Source of the DNA: Polaromonas sp. P2-4
GTDB lineage: Bacteria; Pseudomonadota; Gammaproteobacteria; Burkholderiales; Burkholderiaceae_C
Reading direction: 5' to 3'
Assembly (NCBI GenBank): GCA_024703855.1
Contig: CP087965.1
Location: 690,001 to 754,000 of the forward strand
Length of the DNA stretch: 64,000 bases
Numbering within the stretch: the first letter of the stretch is position 1; each line of letters opens with the position of its first letter. A program made the position numbers and the translations under genes. The notes beneath the pieces are model-generated. The model was not told where the DNA came from, searched no databases, and was given only the letters and a program-made list of their open reading frames with translations. Of this stretch, positions 27,924 to 37,353 are shown one piece after another.

Positions 27924-28577
27924 ATGGTTGAATTTTCCGTCTGGGACATTTTTCGTAACCTCTTGCTGGCCGCTCGCTGGACGGTGGGGCTGTCACTGAT
28001 TGCCTTTGTTGGCGGCGGCATTGTTGGCCTGCTCTTGCTGGTGGCCCGGCTTTCCAAACTACGCGGCATGAACACGCTGGTCGGCGGTTATGTGCAGCTG
28101 TTTCAGGGCACGCCGCTGTTGATGCAGCTTTTTCTGGCTTACTTCGGCCTTGCGTTGTTTGGCATCAAGACCTCTGCCTGGGTCGCCGCGTCGGTCGCAC
28201 TCACGCTGTACACCAGCGCTTTTCTGACCGAAATCTGGCGCGGCTGTGTGGCGGCTATTCCCAAAGGGCAATGGGAGGCGGGCCAAAGCCTGGCACTGAG
28301 TTTTCATGAGCTGCTGCAGCATGTGGTGCTGCCGCAGGCCATCAAAATCGCCATCCCACCCACCGTCGGTTTTCTGGTGCAGGTAGTGAAGGGAACCGCT
28401 CTCGCCTCGGTGATTGGTTTTATCGAGCTGACCAAGGCCGGCACCATGATTACCAACGCCACCTTCAAACCCTTTGTGGTTTACAGCTGCGTGGCCCTTT
28501 TGTACTTTGCGCTGTGCTTTCCCATCAGCCTGTACGCCAAGACACTGGAGAAAAAAATCAATGCAAACCGCCCATAA
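27924..28577 (+). CDS. polar amino-acid ABC transporter permease 2
   Basis: Same family as the preceding permease: ARWTVGLSLIAFVGGGIVGL, YVQLFQGTPLLMQLFLAYFG, and the EAA loop RGCVAAIPKGQWEAGQSLAL. 217 residues, five helices, clean. Its last 17 bases overlap the ATPase gene. Confidence 0.92.
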   Translation: MVEFSVWDIFRNLLLAARWTVGLSLIAFVGGGIVGLLLLVARLSKLRGMNTLVGGYVQLFQGTPLLMQLFLAYFGLALFGIKTSAWVAASVALTLYTSAFLTEIWRGCVAAIPKGQWEAGQSLALSFHELLQHVVLPQAIKIAIPPTVGFLVQVVKGTALASVIGFIELTKAGTMITNATFKPFVVYSCVALLYFALCFPISLYAKTLEKKINANRP

Positions 28578-29370
28578 CGCCGTTGAAGAAACGGCCGTTG
28601 AAGAAGCTGCCACCAATGTGGCGCCCGTATCAGACCGCGCCATTGTGCAAATCACGGCCCTGCGCAAATCGTATGGCAGTAACGAAGTCCTCAAAGGCAT
28701 AGATCTTCAGGTGACGCAGGGTGAAGTGATCGCCATCATCGGCAAAAGCGGCTCTGGAAAGAGCACGTTGCTGCGCTGCATCAACGGGCTAGAGGTGTTT
28801 CAGCAAGGCGCGCTCACAGTAGATGGCAAACCTTTGCTGCATGAAAGCGCCATGGCCATGCGCGAGTTGCGCCAACGCGTGGGAATGATCTTCCAGAGCT
28901 TCAATTTGTTTCCTCACCTCACGGTGGGGAAAAAATATCATGCTGGCCCCGTCGCTGGTGAAAAGAAAGACGGTGCCGCAGCCACTGAGCAGGCGCGCAA
29001 GCTGCTCCACCGCGTAGGCCTCGCAGAAAAATTTGATGCCATGCCCGATCAGCTCTCCGGTGGCCAACAGCAACGCGTGGCCATTGCACGGGCGCTGGCC
29101 ATGGAACCCGCCGTGCTGCTGTGCGACGAAATCACCTCGGCACTGGACCCGGAATTGGTCGGCGAAGTGCTGCGCGTGGTCGAAAGCCTGGCCGACGAAG
29201 GCATGACGCTGCTGATGGTGACCCACGAAATGAGCTTTGCCCGCAAAGTCTCAGACCGTGTGATCTTTATGCACCAGGGCCGCGTGCATGAGATGGGCCC
29301 GCCTGCGGAGGTGTTTGGCAACCCGCAGACGCCTGAACTCAAACAGTTTTTGTCGTCACTGCACGATTAG
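28561..29370 (+). CDS. amino-acid ABC transporter ATP-binding protein (scrambled patch)
   Basis: GlnQ/HisP-type ATPase: Walker A GKSGSGKST, signature LSGGQQQR, Walker B LLCDEITSALDPEL (the first Glu follows Asp as expected), H-loop VTHEM. ~15 residues after HLTVG read KKYHAGPVAGEKKDG. Removing one A at ~28930 and adding one at ~28965 restores a family-like NIMLAPSLVKKK, so two compensating homopolymer indels are present. The N-terminus has a 30-residue extension rich in Glu/Ala. Completes the importer led by the GntR gene. Confidence 0.9.
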   Translation: MQTAHNAVEETAVEEAATNVAPVSDRAIVQITALRKSYGSNEVLKGIDLQVTQGEVIAIIGKSGSGKSTLLRCINGLEVFQQGALTVDGKPLLHESAMAMRELRQRVGMIFQSFNLFPHLTVGKKYHAGPVAGEKKDGAAATEQARKLLHRVGLAEKFDAMPDQLSGGQQQRVAIARALAMEPAVLLCDEITSALDPELVGEVLRVVESLADEGMTLLMVTHEMSFARKVSDRVIFMHQGRVHEMGPPAEVFGNPQTPELKQFLSSLHD

Positions 29371-29402
29371 GCAAGGCGGCCACCCCGCAAGCCCCTTAGC
29401 CC

Positions 29403-30742
29403 TTAGCGCAGGTTGCCCGTGTGGCCCAAAGAAAACCGGCCGGGCTGTGGCCAGACGGTCAGGCCGTGCGGCTCGCGCCCCACCTTGATTTTGTCCACCG
29501 CGCCTGTGTCAGTGTTGAAGCGGTAGGCCGTGTCGTCGTAACGTCCGCCCAGCCAGAGGTATTTTCCATCACCGCTGACGTTGCCCATGTCAGGGCTGCC
29601 GCCGCCCGGAATGGTCCAGTTTTTGGTCACGACGCGGCTGGCAAAGTCAATCACCGAGACGCTGCCTTTGCCGCCCGGTGTACCGCGAATTTTGTTGCTG
29701 CCGCGGTTGGCCACGTACAGGCTCTTGCCGTCGCGGCTGGGGTAGAGGCCGTGGGCACCCACACCGGTCGGAATAAACCCGATCTGCCGGAAGGTTTCAC
29801 CGTCCACCACGTGAACGCCATCGACCATCATGTCGGCCACAAAAAGAGCTTGCCGTCTGGCGAGATGCGCACGTCTTGCGGCATGCCCGGCGTGGTGCAG
29901 ATGTCGGACCCTGGCTTGCCGGGGTCGGCAATGTAGCGTGGCTTTTTGCCAGGCGCGGCAATGGCGGCCAGGGCATCGGGGCGGTCAAAGTAAGGGGTGA
30001 GCTTGAGCGTACCCATCACGCTTCGGTTCACCAGGTCAATTTTTGTCACCGAGCCGTTGAACTCACAGGTAAACAAGACGTATTTTCCGTCGATGGAAAA
30101 ATCGGCATGGTTGATGCCTGCGCACTGGGGCGTGGCGATGGAAAATTTCATGGCCATGGTGCGCGCATCGCGAAAGTCCAGCCGCTTGTAGGCCTCGGCC
30201 ACCACAATGGCGTACTGCCCATCGGGCGACCAATACAGGTTGTAGGGGTCGTCCACGGGCACTGACTTGCCGGGCTTGCCTGTTTTAGGGTCAATCGGCG
30301 TCAGACTGCCGTCGGTGCGGCCCTCGGCATTGTTGGCTACCCACAGGGTGCGCAAGTCCCAGGCGGGCACCACGTGTTGCGGGTGGACGCCGACTTTGAA
30401 GGTGTCGATGACTTTCAGGGTGTTGGGGTCAATAACTGACACCGTGTTGGCACCCCGGTTGGGCACATACACCCGCTCCAGCGCACCGGCAACCGCAGGG
30501 CTCCAGCGGCCAGGCGCAATTTCGCTGTAGATATTGTTTTTGTCCAGGGCAGCGGGCATGCCGCTCACCATGTCAACAGCCCCAGCGGGTTTGGCCATTG
30601 CGCCAGCTGTTGCCGTTGCCGCTACAGCCTTAACCACCGGGCTGGTCGCGGTTTGGGCAAGCGCCCACGACCCGACCAACGCCGAACCGGCAGCAAGCAG
30701 CGCGGCCGCTACTCCATAATCTTTACGCATTTTCTTGAGCAT
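29403..30742 (-). CDS. secreted YncE-like seven-bladed beta-propeller (one frameshift)
   Basis: Signal peptide (VAAALLAAGSALVGSWALAQ) followed by repeats of the YVPNRGANTVSVIDPNTLKV type, e.g. TLWVANNAEGRTDGSLTPID and SLYVANRGSNKIRG. An indel near 29840 splits blades 5 and 6. ATG at 30742 is taken as start. YncE/surface-antigen-like propellers of this kind accompany periplasmic dehydrogenases or maturation proteins; here the partner is a creatininase-like gene 74 bp upstream on the same strand. Function unknown. Confidence 0.8.
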
Positions 30743-30815
30743 TTTCAACTTTCAAAACTAATCACTGACCACTGACCACGGACCACGGACCCAGCCTCCA
30801 GAAAAACACAGAAAT

Positions 30816-31634
30816 CTAGCGCGGCAAGGCCACCGCTTTTTTAATGGCTTCGCTGGCAATTTTAACGACCGCGTCCACTCCCATCTGCCCATTGGCCGCG
30901 CTGGACGCACGGGGGTCACCCAGGGTGCCCCCGCGCCAGCCCGCGCGCCGCATCGGCAAAGCGCTCTTGCCTGACCAGGGTGCTGTCAATCGCCATCAAC
31001 AAAGAGGTGTCGGCCGACCCGGCATGGGTGCCAATTTCAGCGTCGCTCAGGCCTTTGGCTTTGAGCGCAGCCACATAGGCGGTTTGCGTGGCGCGGTAAT
31101 ACTCGCCAATGTAGTGCGCGTACCGGCGTTTTTGCCCAGTCTTTGTTCAGGCCCTGCGCCACGGCGGCCAGCGCGGCCTGGTAGTTGCCGCTGTCGCCCA
31201 CCAGCACCACATCGCTGAAACCGTGCTGCTTGAAGCTGCGCGCTGCCCCGCGCAAAACGCTTTTGAAGGCGTCCTCCGGCACAGAGATGGTGCCGGCGAA
31301 CTGCATGTGCTCAGTGGGCGGCTCCACCGAGCCTTCGGGGGTATAGGTCAACACCGGGGCCACCAACGCATTGCCCAGCGACACCGCAATCTTGCCGGCC
31401 AGCGCTTTGGCCCGCGTGTTGTGCTTGCCCAACGCCATGTGGGGCCCGCTTTGCTCGGTACCGCCCACCGGAATAATCAGGGTGGTCTTTCCGGCGCGCA
31501 GCAGCGGCACTGACTTCCTGGGTGGTCAAGTCTTCAATAAACACACTGCCCTGCGCAGCGCCCACGGCCGGCAGGCAGGCCAGGCCCGCCAGACATAAGC
31601 AGGCCAGCGCCTTGCGCCCATAACTTTTCACCAT
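30816..31634 (-). CDS. exported creatininase-family protein (about three frameshifts)
   Basis: Signal peptide (ALACLCLAGLACLPAVGAAQ) then the creatininase core IIPVGGTEQSGPHMALGKHN with the metal ligands Glu and His, TYTPEGSVEPPTEHMQFAGT, and VVLVGDSGNYQAAL, where the usual GDHGGNQ is altered. C-terminal IGTHAGSADTSLLMAID keeps the HAG ligand region. Indels near 31520, 31100 and 30930. AGGAG precedes ATG 31634. Members hydrolyse small amides or act in cofactor maturation (MftE); export is unusual, and the altered GDSGNYQ questions activity. Confidence 0.75.
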
Positions 31635-31700
31635 AAAAACTCCTGCTGATTTTTGACAGTAAACGCACGCTGGCCTGGGAGCGTAACGCAAGCGTGACCC

Positions 31701-31972
31701 AAGAGCCTGTTCCCCGATCTACAGGGGGTCGCGCAAGTGGATTTTCGGGATGGGATGCTAGGCACAAAATCCAAGCCAAGGCTTGTGCCTTGGCTGATTT
31801 TGCAACGCCGCAGACCGCCCGAAAATCCACTTGCCCTATGGTTGGGACGCAATCGGGCGATTTGCCCACCCAATTGCTTACATGGGCACAAGCCCATGCG
31901 GCGCAACGTGGGCGAGCAACTCATCCCGATTGCGTCCCAACGCGACCCCCTGTAGATCGGGAACAGGCTCTT
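31701..31972. mobile_element. 272-bp nested inverted-repeat element forming a three-way junction
   Basis: Outer arms 31701-31733 and 31941-31972 are complementary except for one base. They enclose two complete hairpins: 31734-31833, closed by CAAGTGGATTTTCGGG and its exact complement, with apex AGCCAAGGC/GCCTTGGCT; and 31842-31940, closed by TTGGGACGCAATCGGG and its exact complement, with apex CATGGGC/GCCCATG. The first hairpin shares the core of the element at 9401. No coding capacity. The right end abuts the stop of the MerR gene. Confidence 0.7.
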
Positions 31973-32453
31973 AGACATGGCGCTTGCGGCTGGCGGGCTG
32001 GCCCGCTTGCGCCGTATTCAGCGGCAAGGCATCCGCCCTCTCATGCAGCGCTTCAATGGTGTGGCAAAGCGCATCGGTGCCGTCACAGCGATCGCGCAGG
32101 GCCTTCAGGTCTTTTCAAGCGCGCTTAGTTCCATCAGACGGGCGCGCACATGCTCCAGGTGGCCATCGAGGCGCGTCACGCGCCGTGACGCAGTCGGCCT
32201 TGCGCCTCAAGTCCAGCCCGAGCAGGGTGCGCACCTCGTCCAGCGACATGTCCATGGCGCGGCAAAGGCGGATAAAGCGCAATTGGTGCACATCGCCCTT
32301 GCTATAAAAACGGTAGCTATTCTCGCTTCGCCCGTGCGGGCTGAGGAGCTTTTCCTTTTCATAAAACCGGATGTTGGCAGTCGAAACGCCGCTCAAGCGC
32401 GCCGCTTCACCGATTTGATAACCACTGAGCTCCTGCGGATTTGATGATGTCAT
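31971..32453 (-). CDS. MerR-family Cd/Pb-type metal regulator (two frameshifts)
   Basis: HTH_MerR at the N-terminus (YQIGEAARLSGVSTANIRFY then SENSYRFYSKGDVHQLRFI), a coiled coil, and metal ligands in CadR/PbrR positions: one Cys in DCVTARD at the start of the long helix and a CDGTDALC pair (six residues between) in the C-terminal loop. Indels near 32185 and 32125. The stop TAA lies at the end of the inverted-repeat element. Divergent from a CDF transporter, with a MerR-type promoter between. Confidence 0.82.
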
Positions 32454-32456
32454 CGC

Positions 32457-32487
32457 TTGACCTTGAAGTGACTTGAAGGTTTCAAAT
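32457..32487 (+). promoter_or_regulatory. MerR-type promoter/operator for the CDF operon
   Basis: TTGACC (-35, 32457-32462) and TCAAAT (-10, 32482-32487) are 19 bp apart, the over-long spacer typical of MerR control. ACCTT (32460-32464) and AAGGT (32476-32480) form the ends of a 21-bp dyad across the spacer. Confidence 0.7.
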
Positions 32488-32531
32488 CATGCCATTGATT
32501 CAGAAAAACCGGACCCATCCAAGGAAAAACC

Positions 32532-33170
32532 ATGTCAGCCCAGTGCGATCACCACCATCATCACGACAACACCAGCGGAGCCACCAGCCCGCGTTACAAA
32601 AAAATCCTCTGGATCGCGCTGGTCGTCAATCTGGCCATGTTTGCCGTGGAAATTGGGGCTGGATTTCGTTCCGGCTCGGTGTCATTGCTGGCCGATGCGA
32701 TTGACTTTTTTGGCGACGCGGCCAATTACGGCGTGACGCTGGCGGTGCTGTCCATGGGCGTGGTCTGGCGCGGGCGAGCTGCGCGACTCAAAGGTGCCAG
32801 CATGCTGGCGTTTGGCCTGTTTGTGATGGGCAGGGCCCTGTGGATGCTGATCCAGGGCGGCATACCCGAAGCCTTCACCATGGGCAGCATCGGCCTGCTG
32901 GCCTTGCTGGCCAACGGCGTCGTCGCCGCCCTGCTCTACGCGTACCGCGAGGGCGACGCCAACATGCGCAGCGTGTGGCTGTGCACACGCAACGACGCCC
33001 TGGGCAACGTGGCCGTCATGCTGGCCGCGCTCGGCGTGTTCGGCACCGGCTCGGCCTGGCCCGACCTGGCCGTGGCGACCGTGATGGCAGGGCTGGCGCT
33101 GACCAGCGGCTGGGCCGTGCTGCGCCAGGCCGGTTTTGAATTGAAAGTCGCCCGCCATGCACGAACTTGA
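32532..33170 (+). CDS. CDF-like cation transporter
   Basis: N-terminal His run (CDHHHHHDN), then four to six helices with the metal-site motif SVSLLADAIDFFGDAANYG and the second site CTRNDALGNVAVMLAALGV. 212 residues, lacking the long cytoplasmic C-terminal domain. Cation/proton antiporter likely exporting Zn, Cd or Pb. Under the MerR promoter; overlaps DUF3703 by 14 bp. Confidence 0.85.
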   Translation: MSAQCDHHHHHDNTSGATSPRYKKILWIALVVNLAMFAVEIGAGFRSGSVSLLADAIDFFGDAANYGVTLAVLSMGVVWRGRAARLKGASMLAFGLFVMGRALWMLIQGGIPEAFTMGSIGLLALLANGVVAALLYAYREGDANMRSVWLCTRNDALGNVAVMLAALGVFGTGSAWPDLAVATVMAGLALTSGWAVLRQAGFELKVARHART

Positions 33171-33549
33171 TGCCGCCGCGCGCCAACGGGTGTTTGAACA
33201 TCTGCAGACCTTGAGCCGGCAAGCACAGCGTGCAGACCCCGCCGCGGCCTGGCTGGCTCTGGAAGCCGCCCATGTTGTCGGGCAGCCAGCGCTGGGACTG
33301 CACTGGCGTTCGCATGTTCACATGCTCCGGCTGGCTTGGCATGAGGGCAACCTGCCTGAAGTTGCGGGCCAGCTGCTCAGACTCATGCTGGCACCTGTTG
33401 GCCATGCAGTGGGCCGTCTGCCTGCGGGCAACACGGGGCGCAGCAGCGTCAGCGCGTTTTCACCCATGACGCCGCGCCGCGCCATCCAAGCGCTGATCCT
33501 GAACACGCGAGCCGCCATCCAGAAATCGTCTGAATCTGGAGGTTTTTAA
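33157..33549 (+). CDS. DUF3703 domain protein
   Basis: 130 residues: the domain signature WLALEAAHVVGQPALGLHWR, HVHMLRLAWHEGNLPEVAGQ, then LGRLPAGNTGRSSVSAFSPM-like C-terminus (here VGRLPAGNTGRSSVSAF). Conserved His and Glu residues suggest metal or iron chemistry; DUF3703 genes are often near metal-efflux genes. Translationally coupled to the CDF gene. Confidence 0.8.
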   Translation: MHELDAAARQRVFEHLQTLSRQAQRADPAAAWLALEAAHVVGQPALGLHWRSHVHMLRLAWHEGNLPEVAGQLLRLMLAPVGHAVGRLPAGNTGRSSVSAFSPMTPRRAIQALILNTRAAIQKSSESGGF

Positions 33550-33569
33550 ACTTTCGCTATCATTCGCCC

Positions 33570-33995
33570 ATGCGCCATCTGCTCCTCGTCCTCATGATCG
33601 CCCTGCTGCCCCTGCGCGGCTGGGTGGGCGATGCGATGGCGACCAGCATGACGGCGGGTCAGTTGCAGCAGCAAGTTGCTACAAAAATCATAGCTACTCA
33701 CGCCCATCAATCGGCGGCGCAAGACCATTTTAACCATGAAACAGCGGCTCCGGAGGCTGTTCATGCGGTAGCGGCGGTGCCTGACTGCACCGTGGATGCC
33801 TCGGACGACACCTCTCATGCAGCAGGCACTCACTGCGAGTCCTGCGCCGCCTGCCAGGCCTGCCACACGGTCGCGCTGTCCCCAACGGCAGCCGATGTGA
33901 ACGCCGTTTTCAACCTGCGCACACTGCCCCGCGCGGCAGTTGCTCAATTTGCCAGTGCCGAAGCCGCACTGGGCCAAAAACCACCCATTTCCTGA
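33570..33995 (+). CDS. Cys/His-rich secreted protein, CopL-like, containing a dispersed repeat
   Basis: Signal peptide MRHLLLVLMIALLPLRGWVG; the mature part has HCESCAACQACHTVALSPTA, a CxxCxxCxxCH cluster, and a Pro/Ala-rich tail ending PPIS. Resembles the short exported Cys-rich proteins (CopL/CzcI-like) that head copper or RND operons. Residues ~36-56 (ATKIIATHAHQSAAQDHF region) are encoded by a copy of the dispersed repeat. Confidence 0.6.
   Translation: MRHLLLVLMIALLPLRGWVGDAMATSMTAGQLQQQVATKIIATHAHQSAAQDHFNHETAAPEAVHAVAAVPDCTVDASDDTSHAAGTHCESCAACQACHTVALSPTAADVNAVFNLRTLPRAAVAQFASAEAALGQKPPIS
33676..33738 (+). repeat. dispersed repeat, copy 4, inside a coding frame
   Basis: TTGCTACAAAAATCATAGCT, then ACTCACGCCCATCAATCGGC and ACCATTTTAACC. 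Diverged but collinear with the other copies; it is open in the frame of the Cys-rich secreted protein. Confidence 0.6.
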
Positions 33996-34107
33996 TCTCC
34001 AGGCCCGTATTGGGTCTGTAATAGCCATCCGGCACGGCCCTCAAGGGGTCGTCACGCTGGATCACCGCGATTTCCGCAATCGCCCCGCTTGTATTTCAGG
34101 AGATTTT

Positions 34108-34439
34108 GTGAACCCCATTTCAAACCCGCCCACAGGGGTGGTCATTGTGGCTTTGCTGCTTATTCCACTTTGGACAGTAAAAGCCAGCGCACAGACCCCG
34201 GCCCCATCGGCTTCAGCAACACCGGCAGCGCCCGCTACGTACCGCTCTGCGCTTGAAGGCTACCAGCCTTACACCGACGAAAAACCGTCAACTGGAAAGA
34301 AGCCAACGACACCACCGGCCGAATCGGTGGCTGGCGCGAGTACGCCAAAGAGGCGAGCCAGCCCGAGTCCGGGGCCAAGCCGCAGGCGGCAGATGCCGTG
34401 ACCAAGCCCGATCCCCGCGCAGTGCCGGCCAAACCGTGA
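34108..34439 (+). CDS. small exported protein preceding copper efflux channel (one frameshift)
   Basis: GTG start with CAGGAG six bases upstream; signal peptide (VVIVALLLIPLWTVKASAQ), a Pro/Ala linker, then ATYRSALEGYQPYTDEKTVN and WKEANDTTGRIGGWREYAKE after restoring one A near 34290. About 110 residues. This small protein is, as I recall, regularly found just upstream of the TolC/multicopper-oxidase pair in Burkholderiales; function unknown. Confidence 0.65.
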
Positions 34440-34449
34440 CAGGAAAACC

Positions 34450-35868
34450 ATGAAAACGATTTTTAGATTGAGCGTCCTGGCCACGGCAAGCCTTGTGCTG
34501 GCAGGCTGCGCATCGGTCAACATGGATCAGGCCGTGCTTGACGCCAATGACACGACCAACACCTTTACCCAAGGCAAGTTGGAGCTCAGCCGCACCGAGC
34601 AGCAAGGGCAAGCCAGAGCCAGGCTGAGCAGCGAGCTGCTGGCCAAGCCGCTCAGCATGGACGACGCGGTGCAGCTGGCCTTGGCCAACAGCCCGGCCGT
34701 GCAAACCCTGTTGGCCCAAAGCTGGGCCGACATGGCTCAGGCGAACCAGGCGGGCCGCATTGCCAACCCGCTCTTCACGTTTGAACGGACTACCTTTGGC
34801 AGCGAGCTGGAACTGGGCCGTTTGCTGTCCTTTGGGCTGCTCGATCTCTTGACGCTGCCGCAGCGCCAGGTCATTTCGCGCAGCCAGGTCGCGCAGGCCA
34901 AGGTGCAGCTCAGCGCCAATGTGGTCGAGCAGGTGACCCAGGTACGCCAGGCCTGGGTACGCGCCGTGGCCGCTCAGCAGACCTTGCACTATGCAAACCA
35001 GGTCAACAGCACCGCGCAGGCGAGCGCGGAACTGGCCCGGCGCATGCAGCAAGTGGGCAATTTCACCAAGCTGCAGCGGGCACGCCAGCAAGTCTTTTAT
35101 GCCGATAGCGCGGCGCAGCTGGCATCCGCCCAGCATGCGGCCACTGCGGCCCGCGAAGAGTTGACGCGCCAACTGGGCTTGACTGACGCACAAGCCGGGC
35201 AATTGAAACTGCCTGAACGTCTGCCCGACCTGCCCAACGAGCCGCGCCAAGCCGACGTGGTGAGCGCCAACGCCACGCAGCAGCGGCTGGACGTGCAAAT
35301 GGCACGCAACCAGCTCGAGATCGCCGGTAAATCACAAGGCTTGAACTTGATCACCAGTCTGGTTGACGTGGAACTTGGCCTGCGCCGCGACACGGTGTTT
35401 GACAACGCGGCGGGCACCAGCACGCCACGCAGAGGCTACGAGCTGGGTATTCGCCTGCCGATCTTTGACTGGGGAACCGCCCAGCGTGATGCGATGAATG
35501 CGCAATCGCTGGCGGCTACCAACCGTTATGAAAGCACGGTTCGCGGCGCGTCGTCGCAGCTGCGCGAAAGCTATTCGGCCTACCGCACCGCCTACGACGT
35601 GGCACGCCACTACCGCGATGAGATCGTGCCGCTGCGCAAAACCATGGCCGAAGAAAACGTGCTGCGCTACAACGGCATGCTGATTGGGGTGTTTGAACTC
35701 TTGGCCGACAACCGCGACCAGATCTCCAGCGTTACTGCGGCGATCAACGCCTACCAGCAATTCTGGCTCGCCGATGCCGCACTCGCAGCCTCCATGATCG
35801 GCAAACCGACCGCCATGATGATGGCCACGCCTGCTACCGGTGGTGGTGGCGAAGCCGCCGGTCACTGA
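34450..35868 (+). CDS. TolC-family outer-membrane efflux lipoprotein
   Basis: Lipobox LAGC at residue ~20; two OEP repeats of long helices (LSMDDAVQLALANSPAVQTL; later LEIAGKSQGLNLITSLVDVE, GYELGIRLPIFDWGTAQRDA). 472 residues, clean frame, with a Met-rich end (MMMATPATGG). Sits between the small exported protein and the multicopper oxidase; no adaptor or pump directly follows, so it may serve the metal exporters of this island. Confidence 0.88.
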   Translation: MKTIFRLSVLATASLVLAGCASVNMDQAVLDANDTTNTFTQGKLELSRTEQQGQARARLSSELLAKPLSMDDAVQLALANSPAVQTLLAQSWADMAQANQAGRIANPLFTFERTTFGSELELGRLLSFGLLDLLTLPQRQVISRSQVAQAKVQLSANVVEQVTQVRQAWVRAVAAQQTLHYANQVNSTAQASAELARRMQQVGNFTKLQRARQQVFYADSAAQLASAQHAATAAREELTRQLGLTDAQAGQLKLPERLPDLPNEPRQADVVSANATQQRLDVQMARNQLEIAGKSQGLNLITSLVDVELGLRRDTVFDNAAGTSTPRRGYELGIRLPIFDWGTAQRDAMNAQSLAATNRYESTVRGASSQLRESYSAYRTAYDVARHYRDEIVPLRKTMAEENVLRYNGMLIGVFELLADNRDQISSVTAAINAYQQFWLADAALAASMIGKPTAMMMATPATGGGGEAAGH

Positions 35869-35899
35869 TGGCCCGCACAAACTGATTAACGGAATTCCT

Positions 35900-37316
35900 A
35901 TGACGAACAGAAGAAATTTTTTGACAGGCGCTGGCGCACTGACTACGGCGGTTGCAGCCGCGGCAGTCAGCAGAGTCGCCATGGCAGGCGCTGCCGGAAC
36001 CCGTATTCCAGACAAAGCCCGACACCATGCCACCACTGGTGCCCAACACCGGCCGCCCCTACAACCCGGTGGTCACCCTCAACGGCTGGACGCTGCCCTG
36101 GCGCATGAACAATGGCGTGAAGGAATTCCACCTGGTGGCCGAGCCCGTGGTGCGCGAAATGTCGCCCGGCTTCAAAGCGCATCTGTGGGGCTACAACGGC
36201 CAGAGCCCCGGCCCCACCATTGAAGTGGTGGAAGGCGACCGGGTGCGCATGTTTGTGACCAACAAACTGCCGGAGCACACCAGCATTCACTGGCATGGCC
36301 AGCGCCTGCCCAACGGCATGGACGGCGTGTCGGGCCTGACCCAGCCGGCCATTCCCGCGGGTAAGACCTTTGTCTACGAGTTTGTGGCGCGCCGCCCCGG
36401 CACCTTTATGTACCACCCGCATGCCGACGAGATGACGCAGATGGCCATGGGCATGATGGGTTTCTGGATCACGCATCCCAAAGCAAAACATCCGCTGATC
36501 GACGAGGTGGACCGCGATTTCGTGTTTCTGCTCAACGCCTACGACATTGACCCCGGCGCTTACACGCCCAAGATCATGACCATGCTCGACTTCAATCTGT
36601 GGAGCTGGAACAGCCGGGTCTTCCCCGGCATTGACCCGCTGGTGGTGCGCAAGAACGACAAGGTCCGCATCCGCATGGGCAACCTCACCATGACCAACCA
36701 CCCGATGCATATCCACGGGCATGAATTTACCGTGACCGGCACCGACGGCGGCCCAACGCCGAAATCGACCCGCTGGCCCGAGGTGACAACCGATGTGGCC
36801 GTGGGCCAGATGCGGCAAATCGAGTTCCTGGCCGACGAAGAAGGCGACTGGGCCTTTCATTGCCACAAGAGCCACCACACCATGAACGCCATGGGCCACG
36901 ACGTACCGACCATGATCGGCGTGGACCACCTGCAAAATCGTGCGCGACATCACCAACGTCATCCCCGACTACATGGTGATGGGCAGGCGCGGCATGGCCG
37001 ACATGGCCGAGATGGAAATGCCCTTGCCCGACAACACCGCCCCCATGATGAGCGGCGCAGGCCCGTTCGGCTCGGTTGAAATGGGCGGCATGTTCAGCAT
37101 GGTCAAGGTGCGCAAAGACCAAAAGCCCGGCGACTACAAAGACCCCGGCTGGTACAAGCACCCCGCCGGCACGGTCGCCTACGAATGGACGGGCTCACTG
37201 CCCAACCCCTGCGCTTTGCGGCCGAGGGCGGCCAATCCATGAAAGCGCAGAACATGCCCATGAAAGAAGTCGAAGTTCAGGTCCGCAAGCCCGTCATGGG
37301 CAATATGAAGCATTGA
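35900..37316 (+). CDS. Tat-exported multicopper oxidase, CopA/CumA-like (three frameshifts)
   Basis: Twin-arginine signal MTNRRNFLTGAGALTTAV. All four copper-binding motifs are present: HWHG, HPHAD, HPMHIHGHEF and HCHKSHHTMNAM, giving type 1 and trinuclear centres. The C-terminus is Met-rich (GMADMAEMEMP). ~470 residues. Indels near 36000, 36935 and 37212; after the last the end reads MKAQNMPMKEVEVQVRKPVM. Cuprous oxidase of the periplasm, typical of copper resistance operons. Confidence 0.87.
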
Positions 37317-37353
37317 GTCAGTTTTTAACCCTCATTTTTGACAAAGGCATCTC

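Noticed and set aside
31701..31972. inverted-repeat element considered as an integron attC site or tRNA-like gene
   Set aside because: Too long and too perfectly paired for attC, no R-box or integrase, and no tRNA anticodon arm or CCA end.
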